Part shown: piece after piece, positions 1 through 7,111 of the stretch
Position numbering within the stretch: position 1 is the first letter of the stretch
How the letters are laid out: each line of letters begins with the position of its first letter
Position numbers and translations under genes: made by a program
Notes under the pieces: generated by a model
The model's input: only the letters and a program-made list of their open reading frames with translations
Database searches by the model: none
What the model was told of the DNA's origin: nothing
Assembly (NCBI GenBank): GCA_013695175.1
Contig: JACDAZ010000172.1
Coordinates: 1 to 9,607 of the forward strand
Origin: Flavisolibacter sp.
Lineage (GTDB): Bacteria; Bacteroidota; Bacteroidia; Chitinophagales; Chitinophagaceae
Length of the DNA stretch: 9,607 nt
Direction: 5' to 3'

Positions 1-438
1 AGTGTAAGCAGTGTCACTTTTATTTCCACCCTGGTCCTTTAAAACAAAACCAAGCCTTAAAGTATCAATTTCACGTTGATTGCCGGGGAGAGATATAGGA
101 TTCATTCTTAAAGTAAGTCCTCCGCTATATGGTATGGTTACCTGCAATTCGCCTTTTGTTTTTTCCGGAAACTCGGGAACAGGGTAGCGAACAGATGAAT
201 CAATAATAGGACCTCTCACATTTAATCTTTGCCTGATAATAACAAGGGTACTGTCACCCCTGCTGTACACATCACCTTCTTTATCCGTAAATTCTAAAAT
301 CACAAATAAACTACCATTTACAGGTATTTCTTCAGGAGTTGCTTCTTTTATTTTAAGGGTAGGGCTTGAATCGAAATTATCTTTGCTACAAGCTGCCACT
401 ACTAAAAAGGCAACTGCAATAACCAAAAAATGTTTCAT
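1..438 (-). CDS. Putative lipoprotein, N-terminal part (gene runs off the left edge)
   Basis: An open frame of 146 codons runs from the ATG at 438 to the left edge without a stop, so the gene is partial. The product starts with a lipoprotein signal peptide: MKH, a hydrophobic core at about residues 4-14, then a lipobox VVAAC with Cys17 as the predicted lipidated residue. SKDN follows, so the mature protein starts with a polar stretch. The rest (about residues 27-146) is beta-rich and Asp/Pro/Gly-rich, with segments such as LFVILEFTDKEGD and LRLGFVLKDQGGNKSDT that look like an extracellular Ig-like or beta-sandwich fold. That fold call is only an impression. I do not recognise the family. The start is well placed: ATG, then Lys, then the hydrophobic core. 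The gene is divergent from the LuxE-like gene, with only 28 bp between the two start codons, so their promoters must overlap or lie inside the opposite gene. Likely location is a membrane anchored by lipid. Confidence 0.75.
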   Translation of the reverse strand, partial: MKHFLVIAVAFLVVAACSKDNFDSSPTLKIKEATPEEIPVNGSLFVILEFTDKEGDVYSRGDSTLVIIRQRLNVRGPIIDSSVRYPVPEFPEKTKGELQVTIPYSGGLTLRMNPISLPGNQREIDTLRLGFVLKDQGGNKSDTAYT

Positions 439-454
439 ATGCTATCTTCTTGTT

Positions 455-462
455 CAAATTTA
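455..462 (-). promoter_or_regulatory. Candidate Bacteroidota -7 box (TAAATTTG) for the lipoprotein gene
   Basis: On the minus strand TAAATTTG matches the Bacteroidota primary-sigma -7 consensus TAnnTTTG, 16 bp upstream of the lipoprotein ATG. A clean -33 TTTG is missing; the best match is a TTTA about 21 bp further upstream, inside the LuxE-like gene. The motif is short and expected by chance every kb or two in AT-rich DNA, so position is the main support. Confidence 0.3.
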
Positions 463-466
463 CACT

Positions 467-1471
467 ATGGCAGCTGAACTACCTAAAGAGGAAGAGCTGC
501 TGCAAAAGCTTTTTCATATTAATAACGATAGGGCTTTTGAACAAGTATGTATAGAGGTATTTGAATTTCAATATTCACAAAATATATTGTATAAAAGCTT
601 TTGTGATCTGCAAAAAAAGTCACCCCGTTGGGTTAATTCCCCTACTGATATTCCTTTTTTGCCGATTTCTTTCTTTAAATCTCATAAAGTATCTACTACC
701 GGTAATCCGGATAAATATTTTGAAAGCAGCGGTACCACGGGCAGCATCAACAGCCGGCATTATGTAAAAGATTTCTCTGTTTATGAGCAATCATTCTTAA
801 ATCATTTTCAACATGTTTATGGTGATCCAAAAGATTATGTGATCCTGGCTTTGCTTCCTTCTTATATGGAGAGATCAAATTCATCTCTTATTTATATGGT
901 TCGAAAGCTGATGGACATAAGTGGACATTTGCAAAATGGCTTTTACCTTGATGAGTTTGAATCTCTTTACCATGCACTTTTAAAGCTTGAAAACGACAAA
1001 CAAAAAGTATTATTAATAGGTGTGACTTATGCTTTGCTCGATTTTGCAGAAAAATATCCCGTAAAACTGCAACATACAATAGTAATGGAAACTGGTGGAA
1101 TGAAGGGTAGAAGAGAAGAATTAATAAGACAGGATGTTCATCAGCAATTACAAGTAGCATTCGGGCTTGATGCTATTCATTCAGAATATGGAATGACAGA
1201 ACTTTTATCACAGGCTTATGCAGAAAACAAAGGCATATTTAAATCTCCACCCTGGATGAAGATTTTAATAAGAGAAGAAGATGATCCGCAATCCGTTTTT
1301 TATAAAAAAGCATTATCAGGTGCCATAAATATTATAGACCTGGCAAACATTTTTTCCTGCAGTTTTATAGCAACAGATGATAGAGGTAGATTATATGCTG
1401 ATGGAAGTTTTGAAGTTTTAGGAAGACTGGACAACAGCGACATTCGCGGATGCAGCTTATTGTCATTATAA
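467..1471 (+). CDS. LuxE/PaaK-like acyl-protein synthetase (adenylate-forming acyltransferase)
   Basis: The product (334 aa) belongs to the adenylate-forming superfamily, in the branch of LuxE, which activates a fatty acid with ATP and passes it to a thiol. Visible motifs in order are the phosphate-binding loop ESSGTTGS (residues 86-93), ETGGMKGRR (208-216), the HSEYGMTELLSQAY block (238-251) that contacts the adenylate in this superfamily, an acidic DLAN (291-294), TDDRGRLY (303-310) and the hinge-like GRLDNSDIRG (319-328). The protein is short (about 330 aa, against about 370 for LuxE) and lacks a full C-terminal domain. The frame could open earlier at 383, but I chose ATG 467: the extra 28 residues would overlap the divergent lipoprotein gene and do not look like the family. 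A TATCTTTG at 378-385 is a possible -7 box. No luxCDAB partners are present, so bioluminescence is not implied and the acyl substrate and acceptor are unknown. Confidence 0.8.
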   Translation: MAAELPKEEELLQKLFHINNDRAFEQVCIEVFEFQYSQNILYKSFCDLQKKSPRWVNSPTDIPFLPISFFKSHKVSTTGNPDKYFESSGTTGSINSRHYVKDFSVYEQSFLNHFQHVYGDPKDYVILALLPSYMERSNSSLIYMVRKLMDISGHLQNGFYLDEFESLYHALLKLENDKQKVLLIGVTYALLDFAEKYPVKLQHTIVMETGGMKGRREELIRQDVHQQLQVAFGLDAIHSEYGMTELLSQAYAENKGIFKSPPWMKILIREEDDPQSVFYKKALSGAINIIDLANIFSCSFIATDDRGRLYADGSFEVLGRLDNSDIRGCSLLSL

Positions 1472-1472
1472 A

Positions 1473-1496
1473 AAAAACCAGCCGAAGCTGGTTTTT
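1473..1496. terminator. Bidirectional intrinsic terminator between convergent genes
   Basis: The stem is ccagc/gctgg with a 4-nt loop (cgaa). It is extended by five A:T pairs, so each strand ends in a run of T after the GC stem. It starts two bases after the LuxE-like stop codon and ends three bases before the htpG stop codon. It can therefore end transcription of both convergent genes. Confidence 0.85.
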
Positions 1497-1499
1497 ATA

Positions 1500-3386
1500 T
1501 TAAATAAGTTTTACACTTCGTTCTACAAAAGCTGTAAGATCAGCGCCGGTTAGCATTCCCTGTGAAAGTAATGCCAAATCAAAGGCTTGCTTGGCTATAT
1601 CGGTTTGCTTTTCACCTTCTGCTTCTAAAATTTTGTTTACCAGTTTGTGGTTGCCATTGATAGCTACCTTATAAGAATCAGGTAAAGAACCATAGAAATT
1701 CATACCGTTTCCGCCTAGTTTAGCCATGTCTTTCATCCTGCGCATCCACTCCTGCATTGAAATATGTACTGGCATTTCCTCCGGATGCAAGCTTTCAATT
1801 TCTACTTTCATTGCCGGATTATTGATAGCTTTTTCAAAAATCTCTTTTACCTTTTTTGAATCATCTTCTGTAAGAGCGTGAGCCTGTGTGTCTTCTTTTT
1901 CAATCAATTTATCCAATACATCTGCATCTACTCTTTTAAAAGAAACTTTTTCCAGTTTTGTCTCCAAATGCTGCATAAAATGATTGTCAATGGGTGAGTT
2001 CATCACCAATACATCATAAGATCTTTTTTGTGCAGCCTGCACATAGGTGTCTTGTCTTTGTGCATCTTGAGTATATAAATAAACTGCCGTTTCACTTTTG
2101 TCAGTTTGCAGCGGTTTTACCTTTTCCTTGTATTCATCTAAAGTAAAATGCTCATTTGCAGTGTTTGTAAGCAATGCAAATTCTTTTGCTTTTTCCGCAA
2201 ATTTTTCTTCGCTGATCATGCCATACTTCACAAACAATCCTATGTCATTCCACTTATTTTCATATGCTTTACGGTCTTTTTTATAAAGTTCTGCAAGTTT
2301 ATCAGCCACTTTACGGGAGATGTAGCTGTTTATTTTTTTTACACTGGAATCAGCCTGTAAAAATGAACGGCTTACGTTTAATGGAATATCCGGGCTGTCA
2401 ATAACACCATGTAACAGCATCAAAAATTCCGGAACTATATCTTTTACTTCATCAGTAATAAATACCTGGCGGCTGAAAAGTTTAATCTTGTTTCTCTGTA
2501 TCTCAAAATCATTTTTCAATTTTGGGAAATAAAGAACCCCTGTTAGATTAAATGGATAATCAACATTTAAATGAATCCAGAACAACGGATCTTCTGAAAA
2601 CGGATATAATTCTTTATAAAAATTTAAATAATCTTCATCATTTAGTTCAGAAGGTGCTTTTGTCCATATAGGATTGGTATTGTTGATAATGTTATCAACT
2701 TCAATGGAATTATATTTTGTTTTTCCTTCCTCATCAACACCATCCTCAACAGATTCCGGTTTTGTTCCAAACTTAATGGGAACAGGTAAAAACTTTGCAT
2801 ATTTATCCAGGATCTCCTGAATTTTCCAACGGTTTAAAAATTCTTCACTTTCGCTATTAAGGTATAATGTTACTTCTGTACCTCTTTCTGTACGGTTAGC
2901 TTCAGTAATTTCAAATTCTGTACTTCCGTCACAGACCCAGCGTGCAGGTTCAGCGCCTTCCTGGTAACTTAAAGTTTGAATTTCTACTTTATCAGCTACC
3001 ATAAAAGAGGAATAAAAACCAAGACCAAATCGTCCAATAATTTCATTGGCATCTTTGGCTTCTTTGAATTTTTCCATAAATTCTGTAGCTCCCGAAAATG
3101 CAATCTGATTTATATATTTTTTAATCTCCTCGGCTGTCATCCCTAAACCACGATCTTTAACAGTGATTGTTTTGGCTGTTTCATCAACTGAAACTTCAAT
3201 AGTAAGATCGCCCAGCTCACCATTATACTGACCTAAAGAAGCCAGTCGTTTGATTTTTTGAGTGGCATCAACTGCATTACTGACTAATTCTCTTAGAAAG
3301 ATCTCGTGATCAGAGTATAAAAACTTTTTAATTATGGGGAAAATGTTTTCGGTATGTATGGAAATGGTACCTTTTTCCTGTATCAT
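1500..3386 (-). CDS. htpG: Molecular chaperone HtpG (Hsp90 family)
   Basis: HtpG is the bacterial Hsp90, a cytosolic homodimeric ATP-dependent chaperone that remodels client proteins. The product has 628 aa, close to E. coli HtpG (624). The N-terminal GHKL ATPase domain (about 1-210) shows LRELVSNAVDA with Glu33 and Asn37 (catalytic Glu and Mg/ATP-binding Asn), DRGLGMT (78-84) and the lid motif GRFGLGFYSSFMVADKV (118-134). The middle domain includes SRQVFITD (305-312) and PLNVSRSFLQ (335-344), whose Arg340 is the conserved residue that contacts the ATP gamma-phosphate. The C-terminal dimerisation domain follows, and the eukaryotic MEEVD tail is absent as expected. All key residues are present. 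The start MIQEKGTISIHTEN fits the family. The gene is the last on the minus-strand run, 115 bp beyond the anti-sigma stop, and has its own candidate promoter (3421-3438), so it is probably a separate heat-inducible unit. Confidence 0.97.
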   Translation of the reverse strand: MIQEKGTISIHTENIFPIIKKFLYSDHEIFLRELVSNAVDATQKIKRLASLGQYNGELGDLTIEVSVDETAKTITVKDRGLGMTAEEIKKYINQIAFSGATEFMEKFKEAKDANEIIGRFGLGFYSSFMVADKVEIQTLSYQEGAEPARWVCDGSTEFEITEANRTERGTEVTLYLNSESEEFLNRWKIQEILDKYAKFLPVPIKFGTKPESVEDGVDEEGKTKYNSIEVDNIINNTNPIWTKAPSELNDEDYLNFYKELYPFSEDPLFWIHLNVDYPFNLTGVLYFPKLKNDFEIQRNKIKLFSRQVFITDEVKDIVPEFLMLLHGVIDSPDIPLNVSRSFLQADSSVKKINSYISRKVADKLAELYKKDRKAYENKWNDIGLFVKYGMISEEKFAEKAKEFALLTNTANEHFTLDEYKEKVKPLQTDKSETAVYLYTQDAQRQDTYVQAAQKRSYDVLVMNSPIDNHFMQHLETKLEKVSFKRVDADVLDKLIEKEDTQAHALTEDDSKKVKEIFEKAINNPAMKVEIESLHPEEMPVHISMQEWMRRMKDMAKLGGNGMNFYGSLPDSYKVAINGNHKLVNKILEAEGEKQTDIAKQAFDLALLSQGMLTGADLTAFVERSVKLI

Positions 3387-3420
3387 ATAAATTTGACTTT
3401 AATTAGTATTGATGCTGCAT

Positions 3421-3438
3421 TATCAACAGGCATACCAA
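3421..3438 (-). promoter_or_regulatory. Sigma-54-like -24/-12 element upstream of htpG
   Basis: The minus strand reads TTGGTATGCCTGTTGATA. Compared with the sigma-54 consensus TGGCACG-N4-TTGCW, it keeps TGG, A, G, TTG and the final T with exact 4-bp spacing (9 of 12 positions). The -12 GC is GA, and -24 has T in place of the two C positions. Transcription would start near 3411, giving a leader of about 25 nt to the ATG at 3386. I found no TAnnTTTG box in this intergenic region. The call is an inference from motif shape and position. Confidence 0.4.
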
Positions 3439-3449
3439 TCCTTTAATCT

Positions 3450-3462
3450 TGCCAGAATGGCA
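3450..3462. promoter_or_regulatory. Palindrome TGCCA-N3-TGGCA, candidate htpG operator or activator site
   Basis: A perfect 5-bp inverted repeat (TGCCA gaa TGGCA) lies 64 bp upstream of the htpG start and 11 bp upstream of the sigma-54-like element. It is not a CIRCE element (TTAGCACTC-N9-GAGTGCTAA) or a HAIR element. It could bind a heat-shock repressor or an activator acting on the promoter; nothing in the window identifies the protein. Confidence 0.4.
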
Positions 3463-3501
3463 GAAGCTAAAAGGGATTTTTTAATTATAATTTTTAGATG
3501 A

Positions 3502-4356
3502 TCAGGAGGTTGTACCTATTACATACATCTCTTCCATGGTAGGTTCAGCGCTTCCTCCACGTTGTTCAAGTGTAATGGCAAAGGCGTCTGCTTTAGCAAA
3601 GTCCTGCATTTTTTGGGCACGTTGCTTTGCATTATCAAAAACACCTGCACTTACTGGTTTGCCATCAACAATAGCCCATAATTGATATTGCTTATTTGAA
3701 GGTGGTTCCGGCAGGGAAACATCAAAAAGATAAACCTCATTAGATTGTTTGTTCCAAAAAACTTTTACTAAGGCTTCCGGTTTACCGGGAACCTGTTGCA
3801 GGTTAATATGGGTGTAATTTGGATCCTGCATTATTTGCATTAATTGCGAATATGCTAAATTCTGTTGCTCTTGCTGATTTAGAGATGTATTTAATTCATT
3901 TACCCTCTGCTCCATTAAAACAAGTTCTTGATTGTTCCTGCTGTTTTGGGTTGCTAAATAAATAACAGCACCTATACTTAACACCAAACCAATTATGGCT
4001 GCAGCTAATAAACTATTATTCCCTGATCTTTTCATTGATACAACTTTACCTGGGGGTGTATCTTTTTCTATAAACGCAGGTTCTTTTTGTTGTTCTTTTA
4101 TTTCTGTTGAAGAAACAGATTCGGTTGATTTTAATTCTTTTAATTGTTTGAATAAATTTTCTTTTACATGTGGGCCCGGCATGACGGTGGCGTAGGAAGA
4201 AACGGCTTCCAATGTTTCACTGATTCTATCTACTTCCGCTTTTATTTCAGGAAATAAAATAATCAGCGCATCTACTTTTTCGGTTTCCTCTTTTGGGAGT
4301 AAACCTAAAAAATATAGCTCCAGATCACCGGATGATATGATACAGCTTAAGTCCAC
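3502..4356 (-). CDS. RskA-like transmembrane anti-sigma factor
   Basis: This 284-aa protein has the layout of anti-sigma-K factors: a cytoplasmic N-terminal sigma-binding region (about 1-75, with GDLELYFLGLLPKEETEKVD typical of the family), a linker, one membrane helix at about 115-136, then a periplasmic coiled-coil-like stretch (140-168, rich in Gln/Glu/Asn) and the RskA C-terminal domain (about 196-281, including KQYQLWAIVDGKPVSAGVF). The expected job is to hold the ECF sigma factor at the membrane until a signal releases it, in known cases by regulated proteolysis. Translation starts at GTG 4356, whose G is also the last base of the upstream sigma stop codon TAG. This one-base overlap implies translational coupling and a fixed stoichiometry. 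The next in-frame Met (residue 59) would remove the sigma-binding region, so GTG is preferred. The inducing signal is unknown. Confidence 0.88.
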   Translation of the reverse strand: MDLSCIISSGDLELYFLGLLPKEETEKVDALIILFPEIKAEVDRISETLEAVSSYATVMPGPHVKENLFKQLKELKSTESVSSTEIKEQQKEPAFIEKDTPPGKVVSMKRSGNNSLLAAAIIGLVLSIGAVIYLATQNSRNNQELVLMEQRVNELNTSLNQQEQQNLAYSQLMQIMQDPNYTHINLQQVPGKPEALVKVFWNKQSNEVYLFDVSLPEPPSNKQYQLWAIVDGKPVSAGVFDNAKQRAQKMQDFAKADAFAITLEQRGGSAEPTMEEMYVIGTTS

Positions 4357-4904
4357 TATGTACTTTTTAAATTCATCATTTTACGTAAATCTATAAGAGT
4401 ATTTCGCAATCTTGTTTTTACAGTTCCTAATGGTATATCCATAATTTTAGAAATTTCTTCCTGGGTATAACCTAAAAAATAAGACAATTCTATTAATTTT
4501 CTTTTTTCCACAGGCAGCTGCTCTAAAATTTTTTTAAATCCTGTGTCACGGATGGCAGCTGTATTTGATTCTGTATTATATACGTTTTTTGTAATGGCAA
4601 TAGTTTGTCCCTGCCTGTTAAAATCTTTTGACCGGGTATAATCAATTGCCTGGTTCCTGGTAATGTTTAGCATCCAGGTGTATAATCTTCCTTTTGATGG
4701 TTCAAAAGAATCAATGTTTTTCCAGATTTTTATAAAAACCTGCTGCACTACATCTTCAGCTATTTCCTGGGTAGGAATGATTTGGTATATAATTCCAAAT
4801 AAAGATTTTGAATAATTATCATACAGATAATTAAATGCCTGCTCGTCGTGAAGCTTTAGCTGTTGTATTAATGATTCTTCTGTATATAATTCAGAGGTTA
4901 ACAA
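4356..4904 (-). CDS. ECF-family RNA polymerase sigma factor (SigK-like)
   Basis: The 182-aa product is a two-domain group 4 (ECF) sigma factor. Region 2 spans about 18-92: DEQAFNYLYDNYSKSLFG, then the core- and -10-binding part AEDVVQQVFIKIWKN (49-63) and YTWMLNITRNQAIDYTR (75-91). Region 4 spans about 122-176, with LPVEKRKLIELSYFLGYTQE and the helix-turn-helix ISKIMDIPLGTVKTRLRNTL (151-170) that reads the -35 element. The stop codon overlaps the start of the RskA-like gene, so the pair is one operon and the neighbour is the cognate anti-sigma factor. The start is unusual. The frame has no ATG near its beginning: TTG 4904 gives a normal-length N-terminus, and an in-frame TAA lies about 60 bp upstream. 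The intended regulon is not visible; autoregulation and control of the nearby export and ferritin-like genes are possible but unproven. Confidence 0.92.
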   Translation of the reverse strand: MLTSELYTEESLIQQLKLHDEQAFNYLYDNYSKSLFGIIYQIIPTQEIAEDVVQQVFIKIWKNIDSFEPSKGRLYTWMLNITRNQAIDYTRSKDFNRQGQTIAITKNVYNTESNTAAIRDTGFKKILEQLPVEKRKLIELSYFLGYTQEEISKIMDIPLGTVKTRLRNTLIDLRKMMNLKST

Positions 4905-4984
4905 GAGAAGGAAATTATTACAATTTACCCAAACTGCCTTAATGTAATTGATTTTTATTTATTAATATTGGTAATTAAGCATTC

Positions 4985-4992
4985 CAAAGTTA
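4985..4992 (-). promoter_or_regulatory. Candidate -7 box (TAACTTTG) for the sigma/anti-sigma operon
   Basis: On the minus strand TAACTTTG fits TAnnTTTG and lies in the 128-bp gap between tatC and the sigma gene, about 80 bp upstream of its TTG start. No convincing -33 TTTG is seen at the expected spacing. If real, it gives the sigma/anti-sigma pair its own promoter, independent of tatA-tatC. Confidence 0.3.
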
Positions 4993-5032
4993 TTAAATTG
5001 CTTGTAATAAAGCCTTAGAGCAGATGACAACT

Positions 5033-5890
5033 TTAAGGATCAATATGAAGATTCTTTGCTGATTCTAAAGCTTCTCTTGCTTCAGTTTTCTTGACTAATT
5101 TGATACTAATCTCATACAACAAAAGCAGTGGCATGGTTACTATCATTTGGCTTAGCACGTCAGGCGGGGTAATAACGCCGGCAACAATAATCATAATTAC
5201 TATAGCATGTTTTCTTCTGGCTTTAAGGAATTTAGAACCTATAATTCCTGTTTTTGCCAGGAACAACATGGCAAGTGGTAATTGAAATGCCAGACCTGTA
5301 CCTAATATTAATGGTGCCAGTAAATCAAGGTAACTTGAAATGGTCCACCTGTTTTCAATAGAGGGATCTAATTGAAAATTGGAGAAAAAATTTATGGTAT
5401 AAGGTGCTATCACAAAATAACCAAAACCTACACCCAGAAAGAATAATAAAGAAACCCAAAATATCATTCTACCAGAATTTTTTAATTCTTTGGGTGTAAG
5501 TGCCGGTTTAATAAAATTCCATATTTGATAAAAAATATAGGGAAAGGCCAGAATAAAACCGCCAATGAGTATAACACTAAAGAACACACTGAATTGAGCG
5601 CTAACCCCAATGCTTTGCAGGTTAACGCCGGCTGGTCCCAAACAAAGAGCTTCAATGTGAAGCAGTTTGCCAATGTAACAAAGTATTTTATAAGTAGGAA
5701 AATCAGTTTGAGTAGGTCCTAAGAGTACATGTTTGATAAAAAAATTATTATAAACACCAAGGAAGATACAACCCAATACAACAGCAATAGCGGAGCGAAA
5801 AAGGTGCCCACGCAAGTCCTCTAAATGATCGGTAAAGGACATAGCTGTAGCTCCGGCAGTTTTCCTTCTGCCCATTAAACGTAAAATCAT
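5033..5890 (-). CDS. tatC: Twin-arginine translocase subunit TatC
   Basis: TatC is the polytopic membrane receptor that binds the twin-arginine signal peptide of folded proteins and recruits TatA to form the pore. The 285-aa product has six predicted membrane helices (roughly 31-53, 98-123, 142-165, 188-212, 227-244 and 246-264). Family hallmarks are FTDHLEDLR (19-27, whose Glu24 belongs to the cytoplasmic signal-peptide-binding surface), FYQIWNFIKPALTPKE (120-135, ending in the second conserved Glu), and GVITPPDVLSQMIVTMPL ahead of LLYE near the C-terminus. The first periplasmic loop (about 56-97) is long and holds Cys71 and Cys83, as in other Bacteroidota TatC proteins. The start at ATG 5890 leaves 25 bp after the tatA stop; Met17 is an alternative. 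The gene forms an operon with tatA. Confidence 0.96.
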   Translation of the reverse strand: MILRLMGRRKTAGATAMSFTDHLEDLRGHLFRSAIAVVLGCIFLGVYNNFFIKHVLLGPTQTDFPTYKILCYIGKLLHIEALCLGPAGVNLQSIGVSAQFSVFFSVILIGGFILAFPYIFYQIWNFIKPALTPKELKNSGRMIFWVSLLFFLGVGFGYFVIAPYTINFFSNFQLDPSIENRWTISSYLDLLAPLILGTGLAFQLPLAMLFLAKTGIIGSKFLKARRKHAIVIMIIVAGVITPPDVLSQMIVTMPLLLLYEISIKLVKKTEAREALESAKNLHIDP

Positions 5891-5915
5891 AATTGATTAT
5901 TTCCTTTACCTGGTA

Positions 5916-6170
5916 CTAATTGTAATGTTTAACTTCTGAATTGATAGCAGGGTTTGAAACTGGTATTACCGGTTCTGCGTTTGTATCAACTTTTGTTTCT
6001 CTTTCGTTCATTCCTGCTTCCATTTCTCTTTGTGCCTGGTTTTTTGCATCAGTAAATTCACGCATGCCTTTTCCAACACCACGCATTAGTTCGGGAATTT
6101 TTTTAGCACCAAATAATAATAGCACTATCAAAAGAATAAGAAGAATTTCATTAAAACCTAAGGGACCCAT
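5916..6170 (-). CDS. tatA: Twin-arginine translocase subunit TatA (TatA/E type)
   Basis: TatA oligomerises at the TatBC or TatC receptor and provides the translocation path for folded Tat substrates. The 84-aa product has the standard order: a short periplasmic N-terminus MGPLGFNE, one membrane helix (about 8-20, [13 protein letters not shown]), the hinge [20 protein letters not shown] (20-39) starting the amphipathic helix, then a polar, charged, probably disordered tail. Only one tatA/B-type gene is present, so the system looks like the minimal TatAC type in which TatA also does the job of TatB. It is followed by tatC at 25 bp. Its start lies 91 bp after the ferritin-like gene stop, and a strong hairpin stands in between, so it may have its own promoter or depend on readthrough. 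No clear -7 box is seen. Confidence 0.96.
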   Translation of the reverse strand: MGPLGFNEILLILLIVLLLFGAKKIPELMRGVGKGMREFTDAKNQAQREMEAGMNERETKVDTNAEPVIPVSNPAINSEVKHYN

Positions 6171-6222
6171 AAATAATAGTTTAATTAATAATAAATTGTT
6201 GTTTAGTAAAAAGTTTTTTTAA

Positions 6223-6249
6223 ATCAGGAGCTGCATTGCAGCTCCTGAT
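6223..6249 (-). terminator. Perfect 12-bp hairpin after the ferritin-like gene pair
   Basis: ATCAGGAGCTGC and GCAGCTCCTGAT pair perfectly around a 3-nt loop (ATT), starting 12 bases after the stop codon at 6262. On the minus strand the stem is followed by TTTAAAAAAAC and then TTTTT, so the T-tract is broken. It may be a terminator, an attenuator that reduces readthrough into tatA-tatC, or a 3' end stabiliser. Confidence 0.6.
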
Positions 6250-6261
6250 CTATCTTATGTA

Positions 6262-7101
6262 TTAAATAATAAAAGGATCAACTATTGCCAGTACCTGCTC
6301 TTTTGTAAGCGGTTCATCAAACGATTCTGAAGCGGCATTTGCAGAAATGCTCATACCGTTTATTCCTGTTATTTGTACACCTGCCTGTGTTGTAATTTCT
6401 TCGCCTGCATAAACAGCAGCAACACCGGGTATACCACCTGCATCATTACCTGTTATCCAGGGTTTATTATTTGTAGCTCCTCTTTTTTGACGCAGATATC
6501 GTACGTATGCAGCATGGCGTCCTTCTACTGAATGAATTTGCAACGCAGCGGTTAAAATATCATTATTACTCATTAAGTTTCCTGCCTGGCCTTTGTAAGC
6601 TCTTACACCTGTGTCTTCAAAAGCCTGTGATACTGCCAGAGTCGTATCGTAGTTACTGAATACTGTAGCATAAGGACCGCTCATAGTTCCGTTACCTGCA
6701 GTAAAATCAAAATTTGCAGCCGTAAATATTACTGGTATGCCACCTAATGCTGTAATAGCTTGTCTTAAAAAAGCAACGTGCGCCACTTCATGATCTCTGA
6801 TTGTAGTCCATCCCGGCATATCTGAAGCAGGAATTAATCCGCTTGTACTTACAGCTTTTTTGTAAAATTCAGCTTCAAGATATTCAAGTGTTAAGGCAAA
6901 ATTTAATACTCCAACTATAGCAGAAGAATTTTGACCATAAGCTTTTTTAAACATAGATCCCATCATAAACGGTAAGGATAATGCCGCCACTTTTCCAGCA
7001 AAGCCGGTAAAGCGTTTTAAAGCTTCCCTGCGACCATCAAGGCGATCATATACCTCAGGATCAGTTTTTTCTATTTCATTTATTACGTTATATAAGTTCA
7101 T
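6262..7101 (-). CDS. Exported ferritin-like domain protein (second of pair)
   Basis: The 279-aa product fits the Ferritin_2 (PF13668) type of ferritin-like protein: a four-helix bundle with two Glu/His metal sites. Candidate ligands are Glu73/Glu76 in LTLEYLEAEFY, the RDHEVAH motif (102-108, Glu105/His108), FEDTGVRAYKG (161-171), and SVEGRHAAYVR (191-201, Glu193/His196). The N-terminus has a signal-like region with GRREALKRF (23-31) followed by a hydrophobic stretch (about 32-51) and AYGQ. This resembles a Tat signal, but Ala replaces the usual Phe after RRx and the Arg pair lies deep in the protein. About 70 residues after the bundle (210-279) are Gly/Ala-rich and unassigned. I chose ATG 7101, 10 bp after the first paralogue's stop. 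An upstream extension of the same frame to 7236 would overlap that gene and begin with an implausible sequence. Metal, substrate and oxidase activity are unknown. Confidence 0.85.
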   Translation of the reverse strand: MNLYNVINEIEKTDPEVYDRLDGRREALKRFTGFAGKVAALSLPFMMGSMFKKAYGQNSSAIVGVLNFALTLEYLEAEFYKKAVSTSGLIPASDMPGWTTIRDHEVAHVAFLRQAITALGGIPVIFTAANFDFTAGNGTMSGPYATVFSNYDTTLAVSQAFEDTGVRAYKGQAGNLMSNNDILTAALQIHSVEGRHAAYVRYLRQKRGATNNKPWITGNDAGGIPGVAAVYAGEEITTQAGVQITGINGMSISANAASESFDEPLTKEQVLAIVDPFII

Positions 7102-7111
7102 GTTTGTTTTT

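Noticed and set aside
383..466. N-terminal extension of the LuxE-like frame to 383
   Set aside because: It would overlap the start and signal-peptide region of the divergent lipoprotein gene, and its residues do not resemble the family; ATG 467 gives a normal start.
888..1160. 90-codon frame on the minus strand inside the LuxE-like gene
   Set aside because: It is antisense to a gene with intact motifs, shows no domain, and its composition is that of a complementary-strand shadow.
3411..3423. 13-mer gatgctgcattat shared with 7960-7972, as a possible common operator for htpG and the ferritin-like genes
   Set aside because: One shared 13-mer is expected by chance in a window of this size and AT content, and the two copies have no matching flanks.
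3387..3501. CIRCE or HAIR heat-shock operator before htpG
   Set aside because: Neither TTAGCACTC-N9-GAGTGCTAA nor CTTGAGT-N7-ACTCAAG is present; only the different TGCCA-N3-TGGCA palindrome is seen.
5941..6222. 93-codon plus-strand frame across tatA
   Set aside because: It is antisense to tatA, which has unmistakable family motifs; the product resembles nothing known.
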